From: Spirochaetia bacterium UBA5763
GTDB lineage: Bacteria > Spirochaetota > UBA4802 > UBA5550
Assembly: GCA_002418835.1 (NCBI GenBank)
Contig: DIEX01000018.1
Span: 293,118 to 357,117, forward strand
DNA length: 64,000 bases
Direction of reading: 5' to 3'
Part shown: one piece after another, positions 34,991 through 44,168 of the stretch
Numbering within the stretch: the stretch's first letter is position 1
Layout: the number at the start of each line of letters is the position of its first letter
Position numbers and translations under genes: made by a program
Notes under the pieces: generated by a model
Told to the model about the DNA's origin: nothing
The model's input: only the letters and a program-made list of their open reading frames with translations
Database searches by the model: none

Positions 34991-36205
34991 CTATCCCCGG
35001 CATTCAGTGTAATGTTCCACCCTGTTGCGCCCTTTCTCTTTTGCAATATACAGAGCGTCATCCGCCATCTTTAAAAGCCCGTCATGTGCGATAATCTCCC
35101 CGGTGTTCTTTGTCGCCACACCGAGACTTATTGTAACGAGCTGTGCAGGGATAGACTTTTCATGCGGAATTTTCAGGTTAAAAATATTGTCTCTGATTTC
35201 ATCAGCAATTTTTACTGCTCCACTCTGATCAGTTGCGGGGAGAATAATTATAAACTCCTCACCTCCATATCTGGCGCAGAAATCACCGGGTCTTTTTAAT
35301 GATTTTTCAATAGATTTTGCCACACTTCTCAGGCATTCATCTCCGGCTGCATGCCCGTATGTATCGTTGTAAAGTTTAAAGTTGTCTATGTCGCCCATAA
35401 TTATAGAGAGCGGGTAGCTGTCCCGCAGGCTCCTGTTGTATTCTGTAAGTATCCTTTCTGAAAAACTGTGTCTGTTTGGAATTCCGGTGAGCGCGTCAAA
35501 TACCGCCTGTCTCCGTATAACAGCATAAGCATCGGAGAGCTTGAATCCTGCAAGCACCAGGCCAAGGAGACCTGCCGAAAGCATAAAGAGGTGAACTGCG
35601 GAGATCATAAGAAGAGGAATTCTGGGGATATATGGAAGTATAACGCTGATGCCTCCTCTGATATCACCCTCCCTGTATCCCTGAACAGCGTGACATTTCA
35701 GGCATGATGCTTCAGTCCTGAGTGCCGCCATATAGAAAAAGGCCTTCCCCTCGCCGTTATTTATTATAGCACCCTCCTCAGTGCTCCCTTTTTCGAAGTT
35801 TTTCAGAGCAGCCTCTTCAATGGGAGTTGCCCTGTTTCCGGGCCTTATAGGCTTAAGACTTGTTATATGGAATTTTATTCCGTCTCTTATTAAAGCAATT
35901 TCTGATAACTGACGCGTCATATAGGCCGGATTAACCTGGGTCAGAGTAAGAGCCTTATTCACTTTAATATCCCGCAAGGGTACCTGCAGATAAGGGTTCG
36001 GCTGACTGTATTTTGTCACAGGGACAAATACTGCTCCATGTGCAGCATTCCAGGAACGGAAAAGGACAATCTGCTGGAAACAGCTCCTTGCGGTCTGGAA
36101 TGCGAGACTCCGCTGTTCAGAAAGCGCGTTTCTGTAGTTCCAGAAAAATGATGAGGCTGTTATTGCCGCCCAGATTGCGCATACAATGAATATATTTTTT
36201 TTCAA
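34991..36205 (-). CDS. diguanylate cyclase with Tll0287/DUF3365-type haem-binding sensor
   Basis: 404 residues. A membrane helix (5-22) leads into a periplasmic domain of the DUF3365 type, with C168-L-K-C171-H172 (ASCLKCHAVQG), a covalent c-type haem motif, followed by GGISVILPY. A second helix (about 198-220) precedes the GGDEF domain: DIDNFKLYNDTYGHAAGDE and the active GGEEF at 314-318. An RxxD inhibitory site (305-308) stands five residues before it. It should make c-di-GMP in response to redox, NO or another haem ligand. The start is TTG at 36205 with AGGAAA upstream. Confidence 0.88.
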   Translation of the reverse strand: MKKNIFIVCAIWAAITASSFFWNYRNALSEQRSLAFQTARSCFQQIVLFRSWNAAHGAVFVPVTKYSQPNPYLQVPLRDIKVNKALTLTQVNPAYMTRQLSEIALIRDGIKFHITSLKPIRPGNRATPIEEAALKNFEKGSTEEGAIINNGEGKAFFYMAALRTEASCLKCHAVQGYREGDIRGGISVILPYIPRIPLLMISAVHLFMLSAGLLGLVLAGFKLSDAYAVIRRQAVFDALTGIPNRHSFSERILTEYNRSLRDSYPLSIIMGDIDNFKLYNDTYGHAAGDECLRSVAKSIEKSLKRPGDFCARYGGEEFIIILPATDQSGAVKIADEIRDNIFNLKIPHEKSIPAQLVTISLGVATKNTGEIIAHDGLLKMADDALYIAKEKGRNRVEHYTECRG

Positions 36206-36366
36206 CGGTGTTTTCCTGATCTGATAATTTCTCTTCCTGCAATAATATTGAGATGATTACAATAATCAACAAACTTTCCTGTATCTGTTTAAAAAGCGGA
36301 GGTAATCTAAAGTCAATTTCAGCAAAGAACTAATCATTTAAACCAGGTCATTGTATATTATTATAA

Positions 36367-36390
36367 GAGATTTCTCACATACGTTCGAAA
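36367..36390. repeat. partial copy of family 1 repeat
   Basis: AGATTTCTCACATACGTTCG followed by AAA matches the right half of the elements at 2694-2773 and 28116-28215. The left half is missing. It lies in the 308-base gap between the diguanylate cyclase and the gene at 36514; the gap otherwise shows only A/T-rich sequence and no clear gene. Confidence 0.45.
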
Positions 36391-36513
36391 AAGTATGAAT
36401 AAAATAATACTGTCAGGAGAATAATAATCAACTAACTTTCTGCGGTTTTTATTATGAAAATATTGTAGACATGCTTAAAATAATATAATCTTATTTTTCC
36501 AGAGGATCGTAAT

Positions 36514-36771
36514 TTGAGTAAAGAAGAATTCAAAGACGCTCTTTTTGACGCAGTGGAAAATCTTATAGAGCATAAACTCTCCAATCCGGGAAGAGAGCTC
36601 ATTATGAGCTATTTTAATGATATGGATGGTGACACCACGCTTGAGCGCGCTGTAAAAGCCATGGAGAAATATATACATGATAATTTTCCGCCGAAGGATA
36701 AGAGGAGCAAAAAACTGAAAGCGAGCCTTAACAGGCTCGCCTATGAAGCTGATAACTGGGACAGGGAATAA
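36514..36771 (+). CDS. small acidic/charged protein of unknown function
   Basis: 85 residues starting at TTG 36514 with AGAGGAT eight bases before. The sequence is helical (KDALFDAVENLIEHKLSN, ERAVKAMEKYIHDNF) with a lysine-rich middle. No family was recognised. The gene ends 8 bases before the convergent carA stop. Confidence 0.55.
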   Translation: MSKEEFKDALFDAVENLIEHKLSNPGRELIMSYFNDMDGDTTLERAVKAMEKYIHDNFPPKDKRSKKLKASLNRLAYEADNWDRE

Positions 36772-36779
36772 TCCCGATA

Positions 36780-37859
36780 TTAAGAAATCATTTTCCTGAA
36801 CTGATCAAAGAGATATTGTGAGTCATTGGGACCCGGACATGCTTCAGGGTGATACTGAACCGAGAATATCGGGAGCCTCTTGTGGCGTAGACCTTCAACA
36901 GTTTTGTCATTCAGATTAACATGTGTAATCTCAATATCGCTGTTCCCCTTCAGTGAATCCATATCAACCGCGAATCCGTGATTCTGTGAAGTGATCTCCA
37001 CTTTTTCTGTGGGGAGATTCATCACAGGCTGGTTCCCACCGCGATGGCCGAATTTCAGCTTGTAGGTTTTACCGCCGAGGCCAAGCCCCAGGATCTGGTG
37101 TCCCAGACATATCCCGAAGCAGGGGATCTCCTCTTTCGCTATATCTTTAACAAGAACTTTTGCGTAATCAACAGCATCCGGATCCCCGGGGCCGTTTGAA
37201 AGGAACACCCCTTTTGCACCATCAGCAACAACATCTTTAAGAGGAGTTTTCGCCGGATAAACTGTTACGTTGAATCCCGATGCTTTCAGCAGTCTGAGAA
37301 TGTTTCTCTTCACTCCGAAATCGTACACGGCGATGTCAGGATTACCTGCAACTTTGTCTCCGAAAAAATATTTCTCTTCGCATGTTACTTTTGAAGCAAG
37401 GTCAAGTCCGTTCATTGAGGGGTGGCTCTTCAGCCTGTCAACAGCACCTTTTTTATCAAGGAATATCCCCGCTCTCATGGCCCCTTTGTCGCGGAGGTGG
37501 CGGGTCAGCATCCTTGTATCTATCCCTTCTATTGCCGCAATCCTTCCGTCTTTAAGAAAATCACCAAGCGATCCCGTTGCCCGGAAGTTGGAGTATGTTT
37601 TACTGTATTCTTTCACCACGAAACCGGCAACCTGTATCATGTCGGATTCCATGTCCTCTCTATTCACCCCGTAGTTACCAATCATGGGGTATGTCATGGT
37701 CACTATCTGTCCGCAGTAGGATGGATCCGTGAGGACCTCCTGGTAGCCGCTCATTGATGTATTGAAAACAGCCTCTCCCATTGTTTCACTGTCATAACCG
37801 AACATTTTGCCTTCAAACTCTGTTCCGTCTTCAAGTATAAACCAGGCTTTTTTAGTCAT
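36780..37859 (-). CDS. carA: carbamoyl-phosphate synthase small subunit
   Basis: 359 residues. It supplies ammonia from glutamine for carbamoyl phosphate, used in arginine and pyrimidine synthesis. The N-terminal CPSase domain has FNTSMSGYQEVLTDPSY. The class I glutamine amidotransferase domain has the catalytic Cys in PCFGICLGHQILGLGLG and His/Glu in VQYHPEACPGPND. Length fits CarA. The large subunit carB is not in this window. It follows hisD by 23 bases and is probably transcribed from the hisD promoter. Confidence 0.95.
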   Translation of the reverse strand: MTKKAWFILEDGTEFEGKMFGYDSETMGEAVFNTSMSGYQEVLTDPSYCGQIVTMTYPMIGNYGVNREDMESDMIQVAGFVVKEYSKTYSNFRATGSLGDFLKDGRIAAIEGIDTRMLTRHLRDKGAMRAGIFLDKKGAVDRLKSHPSMNGLDLASKVTCEEKYFFGDKVAGNPDIAVYDFGVKRNILRLLKASGFNVTVYPAKTPLKDVVADGAKGVFLSNGPGDPDAVDYAKVLVKDIAKEEIPCFGICLGHQILGLGLGGKTYKLKFGHRGGNQPVMNLPTEKVEITSQNHGFAVDMDSLKGNSDIEITHVNLNDKTVEGLRHKRLPIFSVQYHPEACPGPNDSQYLFDQFRKMIS

Positions 37860-37882
37860 TCATTTACTCCGTTAAATCTTAG

Positions 37883-39181
37883 TTATTTCTCAAATCTGAC
37901 GTTAACTGAACCGCCGTGTTTATCATCAAACCCTTCGTATTCAGACATAAGATTCACAGGTCCCTGTGCCTTTTTCAGCGATTCCTTATTCAGAAGCTGA
38001 AACGTTGTTCTTCTCATAAAAGTCTCCACCGATGTGCCGCATGAGAACCTCGCCGCGCCCCCCGTGGGGAGTATGTGGTTTGTCCCTGAATAGTAGTCGC
38101 CAACTGCAACAGGGGCGTATCTTCCGAGGAAGAGTGAGCCGACGTTCCTGATGCTGTCAATGTACTCCAGCGGATTGTCCACCATGAACTCCATGTGTTC
38201 AGGGCCGTATTTGTTGCTGAAGTCAATGGCCTCTTCTATTGAATCTACAAGTATAATAATTCCGTTTTTAACAGATGTCTTCTTTATCTCATGTCTTCCG
38301 CGTCCGGAATCTATATCCTCTTTTATATGCTTATTAACATCTGATGCCAGTTTCTTTGAAGTTGTTACAAGTACCGCGAGGGCTCTCTCCTCGTGCTCGG
38401 CCTGTGAGAGGAAGTCCCATGCAACCCACTTAGGGTCTGATTTATCATCAGAGATTATAAGCACTTCGCTTGGTCCTGCCATTGAATCTATCTGAATTAT
38501 ACCCATGCTGAAGAGATATGTCTTTGCGGCAGTTACAAAAATATTTCCGGGGCCCACGATTATCTCAGATTTTTTTACAGAGTCTGAACCGTAAGCAGCC
38601 AGAGCAATACCCTGCGCTCCGCCTGATTTTATTATGCTTGTAACGCCAAGCTCTTTGCATATCGCAAGTATTACATCCGGTATCTTCCCGTCTTTGTTCG
38701 GGGGAGTAATGACTGTGATGTTTTTTACACCGGCAATCTGTGCCGGAATAACTCCCATAAGAACTGAAGAGGGATAAGAAGCTTTCCCCCCTGGAACATA
38801 TATCCCCGCGCTTTCAATTGCCTGATATGTAGTGCCGAGAATTGTGCCGTCCGGCCTGGTGTATATGGAATTCTCCCTTAGCTGTCTTCTGTGGAATTCT
38901 TCAATATTCTGCCTTGCTTCCATGAAAGCGGCAAGGACATGTTTCGGAGTATTTTTATGGCCCTGTGCAATCTCTTTTTCAGTTGCTGTAACTGAACTGA
39001 GTTTAACGCCGTCGAATTTATGGGTGTATTTCTTTACTGCATCATCCCTGTTCTCCTTAACGTCATTAACGATGGGGACAACGGTGTTGATCATAATTGA
39101 GCTGAAGTCCTCTCCAAACCTGTTGAAGAGTTTATCGAGTTCAGCCGGGGTTAAATCTTTGTATCTCTTAACCGGGACCAT
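37883..39181 (-). CDS. hisD: histidinol dehydrogenase
   Basis: 432 residues. Last two steps of histidine synthesis: histidinol to histidine, NAD-dependent, with zinc. The signatures are YVPGGKASYPSSVLMGVIPAQIAGV, GGAQGIALAAYGSDSV, DSMAGPSEVLIISDD and the Zn-site region GPEHMEF, with HILPTGGAARFSCGTSVETF near the end. Both length and order fit HisD. It stands with carA rather than other his genes, which is uncommon. Confidence 0.95.
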   Translation of the reverse strand: MVPVKRYKDLTPAELDKLFNRFGEDFSSIMINTVVPIVNDVKENRDDAVKKYTHKFDGVKLSSVTATEKEIAQGHKNTPKHVLAAFMEARQNIEEFHRRQLRENSIYTRPDGTILGTTYQAIESAGIYVPGGKASYPSSVLMGVIPAQIAGVKNITVITPPNKDGKIPDVILAICKELGVTSIIKSGGAQGIALAAYGSDSVKKSEIIVGPGNIFVTAAKTYLFSMGIIQIDSMAGPSEVLIISDDKSDPKWVAWDFLSQAEHEERALAVLVTTSKKLASDVNKHIKEDIDSGRGRHEIKKTSVKNGIIILVDSIEEAIDFSNKYGPEHMEFMVDNPLEYIDSIRNVGSLFLGRYAPVAVGDYYSGTNHILPTGGAARFSCGTSVETFMRRTTFQLLNKESLKKAQGPVNLMSEYEGFDDKHGGSVNVRFEK

Positions 39182-39220
39182 TAAAATTCTCCTTCCTCTG
39201 AAACTGTTTTTAACTTTTAA

Positions 39221-39249
39221 CCATTAATTAAAGGGTTTAAAATTGTCAA
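39221..39249 (-). promoter_or_regulatory. possible promoter of hisD-carA
   Basis: On the minus strand TTGACA (39249-39244) lies 17 bases before TAATGG (39226-39221). The -35 box is consensus but the -10 is poor. The hisD start is about 40 bases further on. Confidence 0.4.
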
Positions 39250-39272
39250 GTTTTAGATTTCCGGAATAACAG

Positions 39273-40505
39273 TCATTTTTTAATATCCACGCAGAGAATC
39301 CTGCTTCTACCCTCCGGATCGATATATTTTTTGGATATTGTTATGCAGAGGCTCCCGGTTGCAGTGGATATGTAAGGGTCTGTAATATATTTATCATGGC
39401 CGTTCAGGAGTGAATAAAAATAATCTTTATTGGACTGGTCACTTCCGGGGTCATCCGGCTGGAAAATTTTGCTGCGGCTGTTTTTGATCCGGGTGTTTAT
39501 CACTGTTTCACTGGTCTGTACTCCGGAATCATTAAGTATGTAGGCACATTCAATTGTCCGGTCATTTTTTATCATGGACTTAAGCGTTTCCTCCGGGAGA
39601 TAGAGTTCACCTTTAACCAGTGCGTTTGTAACTCTGTCAATAATCTGTTTGAAGTGCCGGATTTCATTTTCTTCTTTCAAATGCCTGTCGTTTCTGCTTA
39701 TAATATATCTTGATGATATAGTATTTATCGTTTCTGATATGAAGCCGGTATTAAGAGAAGTCATCTCTGAGGGCATTCCGAAAAGATACCCCTGAAGCAT
39801 GTCTGCGTTTAGTTCCAGTACTTTCAAAGATTCCTCTTCTGTTTCAATACCTTCGGCAATCACCATTGAACCGGTGTTATGCGCAAGCCTGGTTATGGAT
39901 CTCGCAACTTCCTGTTTATAAAAATCGTTCTCAATTCCATCTATTATAGATCTGTCGAGTTTGATAAGATCCGGTCTGAGGCTCACAATCCTGTCCCAGT
40001 TTGAGAATCCGGCGCCGAAATCATCAAGAGCAATCATGAAACCCAATTCTCTGTATTCATTAACAAATTTTTTGAGGACAGTAATGTCATCAACTTCTGA
40101 TTCAAGAATTTCAATAATTATTGAGGAGGGTGCGATTTTCTGTTTTTCAACTGCCTTAAGCAGGTTGCCGGAACCGAGACCCTCCTGAATTGCATTGCTT
40201 TCTAGATTGATAGAGAGAACACTGTTGGGGTTTTTACGGTAGTATAATGCAAAGTTTTCAAGGGCCTTTTTCCTGAAGAGCCTGTCGAGGTCAAGAATCA
40301 ATCCATACTTTTCAGCTTCTCTTATAAGGATCTGTGGATTAATTAAAGATTTATCACCAGGATTTACTCCTCTGCTAAGTGCTTCAAACCCCAGAATCTG
40401 TTTTCTTTTAAAGGAGATCAGAGGCTGAAAATAAGTAGTAATTAATTCTTTTTCAATAATCTCTTCGATAGTAATGTTATCATATTCACGCATAATTGAA
40501 TCCAT
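39273..40505 (-). CDS. EAL-domain c-di-GMP phosphodiesterase with C-terminal sensor (YkuI-like)
   Basis: 410 residues. The EAL domain is N-terminal: E41-A-L43 in GFEALSRG, the DDFGAGFS loop at 161-168, Lys181 in LIKLDRS and EGIE at 217-220, so the catalytic and metal residues are present. After a linker helix the C-terminal 130 residues form a PAS/PDC-like domain (ECAYILNDSGVQTSE, DKYITDPYISTATGSLCITISK), as in YkuI. There is no membrane segment, so the sensor faces the cytoplasm. Confidence 0.88.
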   Translation of the reverse strand: MDSIMREYDNITIEEIIEKELITTYFQPLISFKRKQILGFEALSRGVNPGDKSLINPQILIREAEKYGLILDLDRLFRKKALENFALYYRKNPNSVLSINLESNAIQEGLGSGNLLKAVEKQKIAPSSIIIEILESEVDDITVLKKFVNEYRELGFMIALDDFGAGFSNWDRIVSLRPDLIKLDRSIIDGIENDFYKQEVARSITRLAHNTGSMVIAEGIETEEESLKVLELNADMLQGYLFGMPSEMTSLNTGFISETINTISSRYIISRNDRHLKEENEIRHFKQIIDRVTNALVKGELYLPEETLKSMIKNDRTIECAYILNDSGVQTSETVINTRIKNSRSKIFQPDDPGSDQSNKDYFYSLLNGHDKYITDPYISTATGSLCITISKKYIDPEGRSRILCVDIKK

Positions 40506-40890
40506 ATTTATATTTTTCAGCCAGAGTAAATAGAGGTGGATTTTTTTAAACTATCAAATAACATTAATGCAATATTAGTGGCGATAGTTTACATATATTT
40601 AAAAAAATCCGGAGAGGAGTATCGGCAAATGCCTTGACTCGGTAAATTGCGATGTTTTAGTGTAGTTTCCATGATTAAAAATTATTTGAGATTTTTTAAA
40701 ACGACATAAAATAGCACTATATAGCATTTCCGAAATGATTAACACATAGTCATACCGGCCGTAGCGACAGCGATGAGCCGGAATCCATTTTTTTAAAGGA
40801 ATAGATTCCCGCCTTCGCGGGAATGAAATTAAGGGCAGTAATCATTCCATAAACTGCTATAATAGAACGGGAAGGATAAGGAATATATTA
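40506..40890. other. gene-free stretch with one repeat element
   Basis: 385 bases between the divergent EAL and nadE genes. It is A/T-rich, with the palindromic element at 40749-40826 and no open frame of note. No clear promoter pair was recognised for either gene. Confidence 0.4.
40749..40826. repeat. dispersed nested palindrome, family 2 (GTCAT-CCGG ends)
   Basis: The left end GTCATACCGGC faces GCGGGAATGAA on the right. Inside are CCGGC...GCCGG and the tight hairpin TTCCCGC-CTTC-GCGGGAA (about 40805-40822). The ends resemble those of 60620-60741. It lies 65 bases before nadE. Confidence 0.6.
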
Positions 40891-42546
40891 ATGAAAATAG
40901 CAATGGCGCAGATAAATCCTGTAGTGGCAGATATTGAGGGGAACAGAAAAAAAATAACAGATTATATAGAGAGAGGGGAGGATGCCGGCGCAGACCTTGT
41001 TGTTTTCCCGGAGCTTTCCACAATCGGGTATCCGCCAATGGACCTGCTTGAAAGCAGCAAGCTTGTGGATGACAACCTTCATTCTGTTTCTGAAATCCGT
41101 AATTTCTCACGCGGTAAAAAAGCGGCAATTGTTATCGGTTGCGTTGATTATGACAGGGAGAATCCACCCATGCTCTTCAACTCCGCTGTTGTGATAAAAG
41201 ATGGAGAGATAATTTTCAGGCAGAATAAAACACTGCTACCCGGTTATGACGTATTTGATGAGTACAGATATTTCTCCCCTGCAAAGGAGTCAGCAGTCTT
41301 TGAATTAAATGGAATAAAAACAGGGATTACAATCTGCGAAGATATATGGGCAGCCCTCGGAAATGATAACAGCCGTTTTATGGACCAGAGGAGATATCAT
41401 TCTGATCCTGTGAAACAGCTTGCTGACAGGGGGGCGGAGCTTATAATTAATATTTCTGCTTCACCTTATGTTAAAGGTAAACGTCAGGTACGGATGGAGA
41501 TGCTATCAGCTCTGGCGAAGAAAAACGGAGTCTCTGTTATTTATGTCAATCAGGCGGGCGCGAATGATTCACTCATATTTGACGGGAACTCATTCTGTAT
41601 TAATAAGGATGGAGGGATTTACGCCCACGCGAAGGGCTTTGATGAGGATCTTCTGATTGCTGATACAGATTATAGAAAGAGTCCGGATGCTGATGTTGAT
41701 GACATTGATGATATACGACGAGCTTTAGTCCTTGGAATCAGGGATTATATGTATAAATCCGGTTTTAAAAAAGCAGTGCTTGGTTTAAGCGGTGGTATAG
41801 ATTCAGCACTCACTGCTGCACTGGCCTGCCAGGCCATCGGGGCGGAGAAAGTGACCGGCATCACGATGCCTTCAATGTATTCATCATCAGGCAGTGTTGA
41901 TGATTCATATTTTCTCGCAGATAATCTCGGGATGAGGATTGAGACCATTGCAATTAAACATCTTTTTGATCAGTTTAAGACTGATCTTGATGTAATGTTT
42001 CACGGAATGAAGGAGGATGTTACTGAGGAGAATGTCCAGGCGCGTATTCGCGGTGTTTTACTTATGTCTGTGAGCAACAAGTACAATGCTCTCCTGCTGA
42101 CTACTGGAAACAAATCTGAGTGCGCCACAGGGTACTGCACCATGTACGGCGATATGTGCGGAGGACTTGCCGTAATCTCCGATGTGCCGAAAACTCTTGT
42201 TTATGAAATCTCCGAACGGATAAACAGTGATGCAGGGAGGGCGATCATCCCTCGCGCAATAATTAAAAAAGCTCCATCCGCTGAACTGCGTCCCGGGCAG
42301 AAGGACCAGGACTCGCTCCCGCCGTACGATATACTTGACGGCATTATTGAACTTTATGTTGAACAGAGGATGTCCGCAGATGAAATTGTCTCACGCGGAT
42401 ATGACAGGGAAACTGTGGATCATGTTCTTAAGCTTATTAATATGAATGAATACAAGAGATTCCAGGCTGCGCCGGGACTTAAAGTTACTTCAAAGGCTTT
42501 CGGTATAGGCAGGAGGATTCCGCTTGTAAAGAGGTATGTGCCGTGA
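40891..42546 (+). CDS. nadE: glutamine-dependent NAD+ synthetase
   Basis: 551 residues, two domains. The N-terminal nitrilase-type glutaminase has the triad: Glu in VFPELSTIGYPP, Lys in FRQNKTLLPGYDVFDE and Cys in TGITICEDIWA. The C-terminal synthetase has the PP-loop LGLSGGIDSALTAALA and TGNKSECATGYCTMYGD. It amidates nicotinic acid adenine dinucleotide to NAD. Length and fusion order fit the long NadE. ATG 40891 has AAGGAAT upstream. Confidence 0.95.
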   Translation: MKIAMAQINPVVADIEGNRKKITDYIERGEDAGADLVVFPELSTIGYPPMDLLESSKLVDDNLHSVSEIRNFSRGKKAAIVIGCVDYDRENPPMLFNSAVVIKDGEIIFRQNKTLLPGYDVFDEYRYFSPAKESAVFELNGIKTGITICEDIWAALGNDNSRFMDQRRYHSDPVKQLADRGAELIINISASPYVKGKRQVRMEMLSALAKKNGVSVIYVNQAGANDSLIFDGNSFCINKDGGIYAHAKGFDEDLLIADTDYRKSPDADVDDIDDIRRALVLGIRDYMYKSGFKKAVLGLSGGIDSALTAALACQAIGAEKVTGITMPSMYSSSGSVDDSYFLADNLGMRIETIAIKHLFDQFKTDLDVMFHGMKEDVTEENVQARIRGVLLMSVSNKYNALLLTTGNKSECATGYCTMYGDMCGGLAVISDVPKTLVYEISERINSDAGRAIIPRAIIKKAPSAELRPGQKDQDSLPPYDILDGIIELYVEQRMSADEIVSRGYDRETVDHVLKLINMNEYKRFQAAPGLKVTSKAFGIGRRIPLVKRYVP

Positions 42547-42557
42547 CATTCATATAC

Positions 42558-42583
42558 AGCAAGGGGTTGCAACCCCTTGCTGT
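42558..42583. terminator. palindromic terminator, second copy of the 2267-2310 core
   Basis: CAGCAAGGGGTTG and CAACCCCTTGCTG pair exactly, sharing the GCAAGGGGTTGCAACCCCTTGC core (written here in two halves) with the element after the zinc exporter. It lies between the convergent nadE and metallo-beta-lactamase genes. T-runs follow at 42599. Confidence 0.65.
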
Positions 42584-42609
42584 ACTGCAAAATGCAATTT
42601 TTTTGGATT

Positions 42610-43272
42610 TTAAAATAAATTAAAATACTGCTGAACAGCCTCAAAATTTTTCTGCACATTCTCCTTCCCTGCAACTATATCCATGTGGCCGGGGAGGAGA
42701 TATTCAATATCAAGTTCCGATATTCGCATTATGCTCTCCTTGAGCTGCGCGGCGCTGCCGCCAGGAAAATCGAATCTTCCAAAGCTGTTATTGAAGATAA
42801 GGTCTCCACATACAAGAACCTTCTTCTCTCTCCAGTATATGCAGCTCGATGCAGGGGAGTGACCCGGTGTTTTGTAAACCTCAAGTTTGTGTTCACCTAT
42901 GTCCAGGTATCCCTCCTCCATCTCGATTTCAAATTTAATCTCCGGGAACTGCATCCCCATCATCTGGTAAAAGAGAGGCCCGGTCTCGTTGAGAAACTTA
43001 ATCTCCTCTTTATGCATCCCCGCAGGAATTCCGTATTTTGTAAAATTAACACTTCCGTCAAAGTGATCCGGGTGACTGTGTGTGTTTATTACAAAGCTTA
43101 TTGTCTCAATATCAACTCCGTCCTGCTCCATAAGTTTAAGTAGCGTATCAGTGTAATTTTTAAGCCCCGGATCAAAGAGCATGTTAAAGGGCTCACCGAA
43201 GTAGAAGCTGTTGCAGTTATTTTCAAAAACACCGTTCCATATATATGCATAAACGTTGTCTGTTACTTTCAT
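42610..43272 (-). CDS. metallo-beta-lactamase-fold hydrolase
   Basis: 220 residues. The metal-binding motif is THSHPDHFDG, with a later His in YKTPGHSPASSCIYW, Asp in LVCGDLIF and the final His in LPGHMD. This layout is that of the glyoxalase II/flavoprotein-like branch, but the substrate cannot be told. No signal peptide. It stands alone. Confidence 0.85.
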   Translation of the reverse strand: MKVTDNVYAYIWNGVFENNCNSFYFGEPFNMLFDPGLKNYTDTLLKLMEQDGVDIETISFVINTHSHPDHFDGSVNFTKYGIPAGMHKEEIKFLNETGPLFYQMMGMQFPEIKFEIEMEEGYLDIGEHKLEVYKTPGHSPASSCIYWREKKVLVCGDLIFNNSFGRFDFPGGSAAQLKESIMRISELDIEYLLPGHMDIVAGKENVQKNFEAVQQYFNLF

Positions 43273-43432
43273 GTTTTTACCTTATTTTTTTATTTAATCG
43301 CAGATTGTATGATTATAAACTTTTATCTGATTGCCGGTTTTTTTAGTCAACTTTTATTGATTTTCAACCCCCTTTTGAGTTTTCACTAATAGGGGGCTTA
43401 AAAAGCGAGGACGATATTATGGAATCACCTGT

Positions 43433-43831
43433 TCATCCGTTTCTATATGAAATCAGGGATTCAATTGCGGAAATAAAGGTCTTTGCATTAGCAATCTGCT
43501 TTTCCACATCAGATTTTGATACAATATAAAAATCATCATAATCACTTTTATTTCGTAATTTTTCTGCGCCCATTAATATTTTTGAATACTCTTTATCAAG
43601 GACACCACTTGACACGTAATTACGGTTAAAATAAGCAATTATTCCGGAATGTTTTCTGGAATCAAACTGGTCAAGAGCGAGAAGGGAACGAACAGAGTGG
43701 AATATGGCATAATATGATCTGTTTAAGGACTGGTCATAAAGCCCCCGGTCGCATAGAATCTCAGCAGCAGCAAGGTCCGCTCTTGATTTCTCCATCCTGT
43801 ATCTGGAAAGATCACGAATCTCAGGCTGCAT
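43433..43831 (-). CDS. HEPN-domain protein (probable toxin of a HEPN/MNT pair)
   Basis: 132 residues, all helical, with the HEPN motif NRSYYAIFHSVRSLL, where Arg and His are separated by six residues, and DSRKHSGIIAYFNR. HEPN domains of this type (PF05168) are often RNases. Its start overlaps the nucleotidyltransferase gene by 11 bases, the standard layout of these pairs. Confidence 0.85.
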   Translation of the reverse strand: MQPEIRDLSRYRMEKSRADLAAAEILCDRGLYDQSLNRSYYAIFHSVRSLLALDQFDSRKHSGIIAYFNRNYVSSGVLDKEYSKILMGAEKLRNKSDYDDFYIVSKSDVEKQIANAKTFISAIESLISYRNG

Positions 43832-44168
43832 AGATATCTATACCATTATTCTGAATTTCAGAATAAAAGGGTTTTATACTTTTATATTTAATAAAGTTAC
43901 TTCGGCTTTCTAAAAAAGCAGTTATAACAATATCATAACATAATGATAGATCAACAGTTACATCGAGTAAAATATCTTCAAAAGCAGCAGTATCCTCGTT
44001 AGTAATTATAACAAATACATCAAGATCGGATTCATTGTTATAATTACCGTTTATATAAGAACCAAATATGATGATTTGTACTAAGTCATCAGCAAACAAT
44101 TCTCTAAGTCTATTTTTTAAATCTTCAAGAACAGGCTTTATTTTTATGTTATCTGATATTGCAGTCAT
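43821..44168 (-). CDS. MNT-type nucleotidyltransferase (probable antitoxin)
   Basis: 115 residues. Minimal nucleotidyltransferase with IIFGSYINGNYNNESDLDVFV, giving the GS loop and the Asp-x-Asp metal pair. In characterised HepT/MntA pairs such proteins silence the HEPN toxin by AMPylation. It starts at 44168 and is followed by the HEPN gene with overlap. Confidence 0.85.
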   Translation of the reverse strand: MTAISDNIKIKPVLEDLKNRLRELFADDLVQIIIFGSYINGNYNNESDLDVFVIITNEDTAAFEDILLDVTVDLSLCYDIVITAFLESRSNFIKYKSIKPFYSEIQNNGIDIYAA

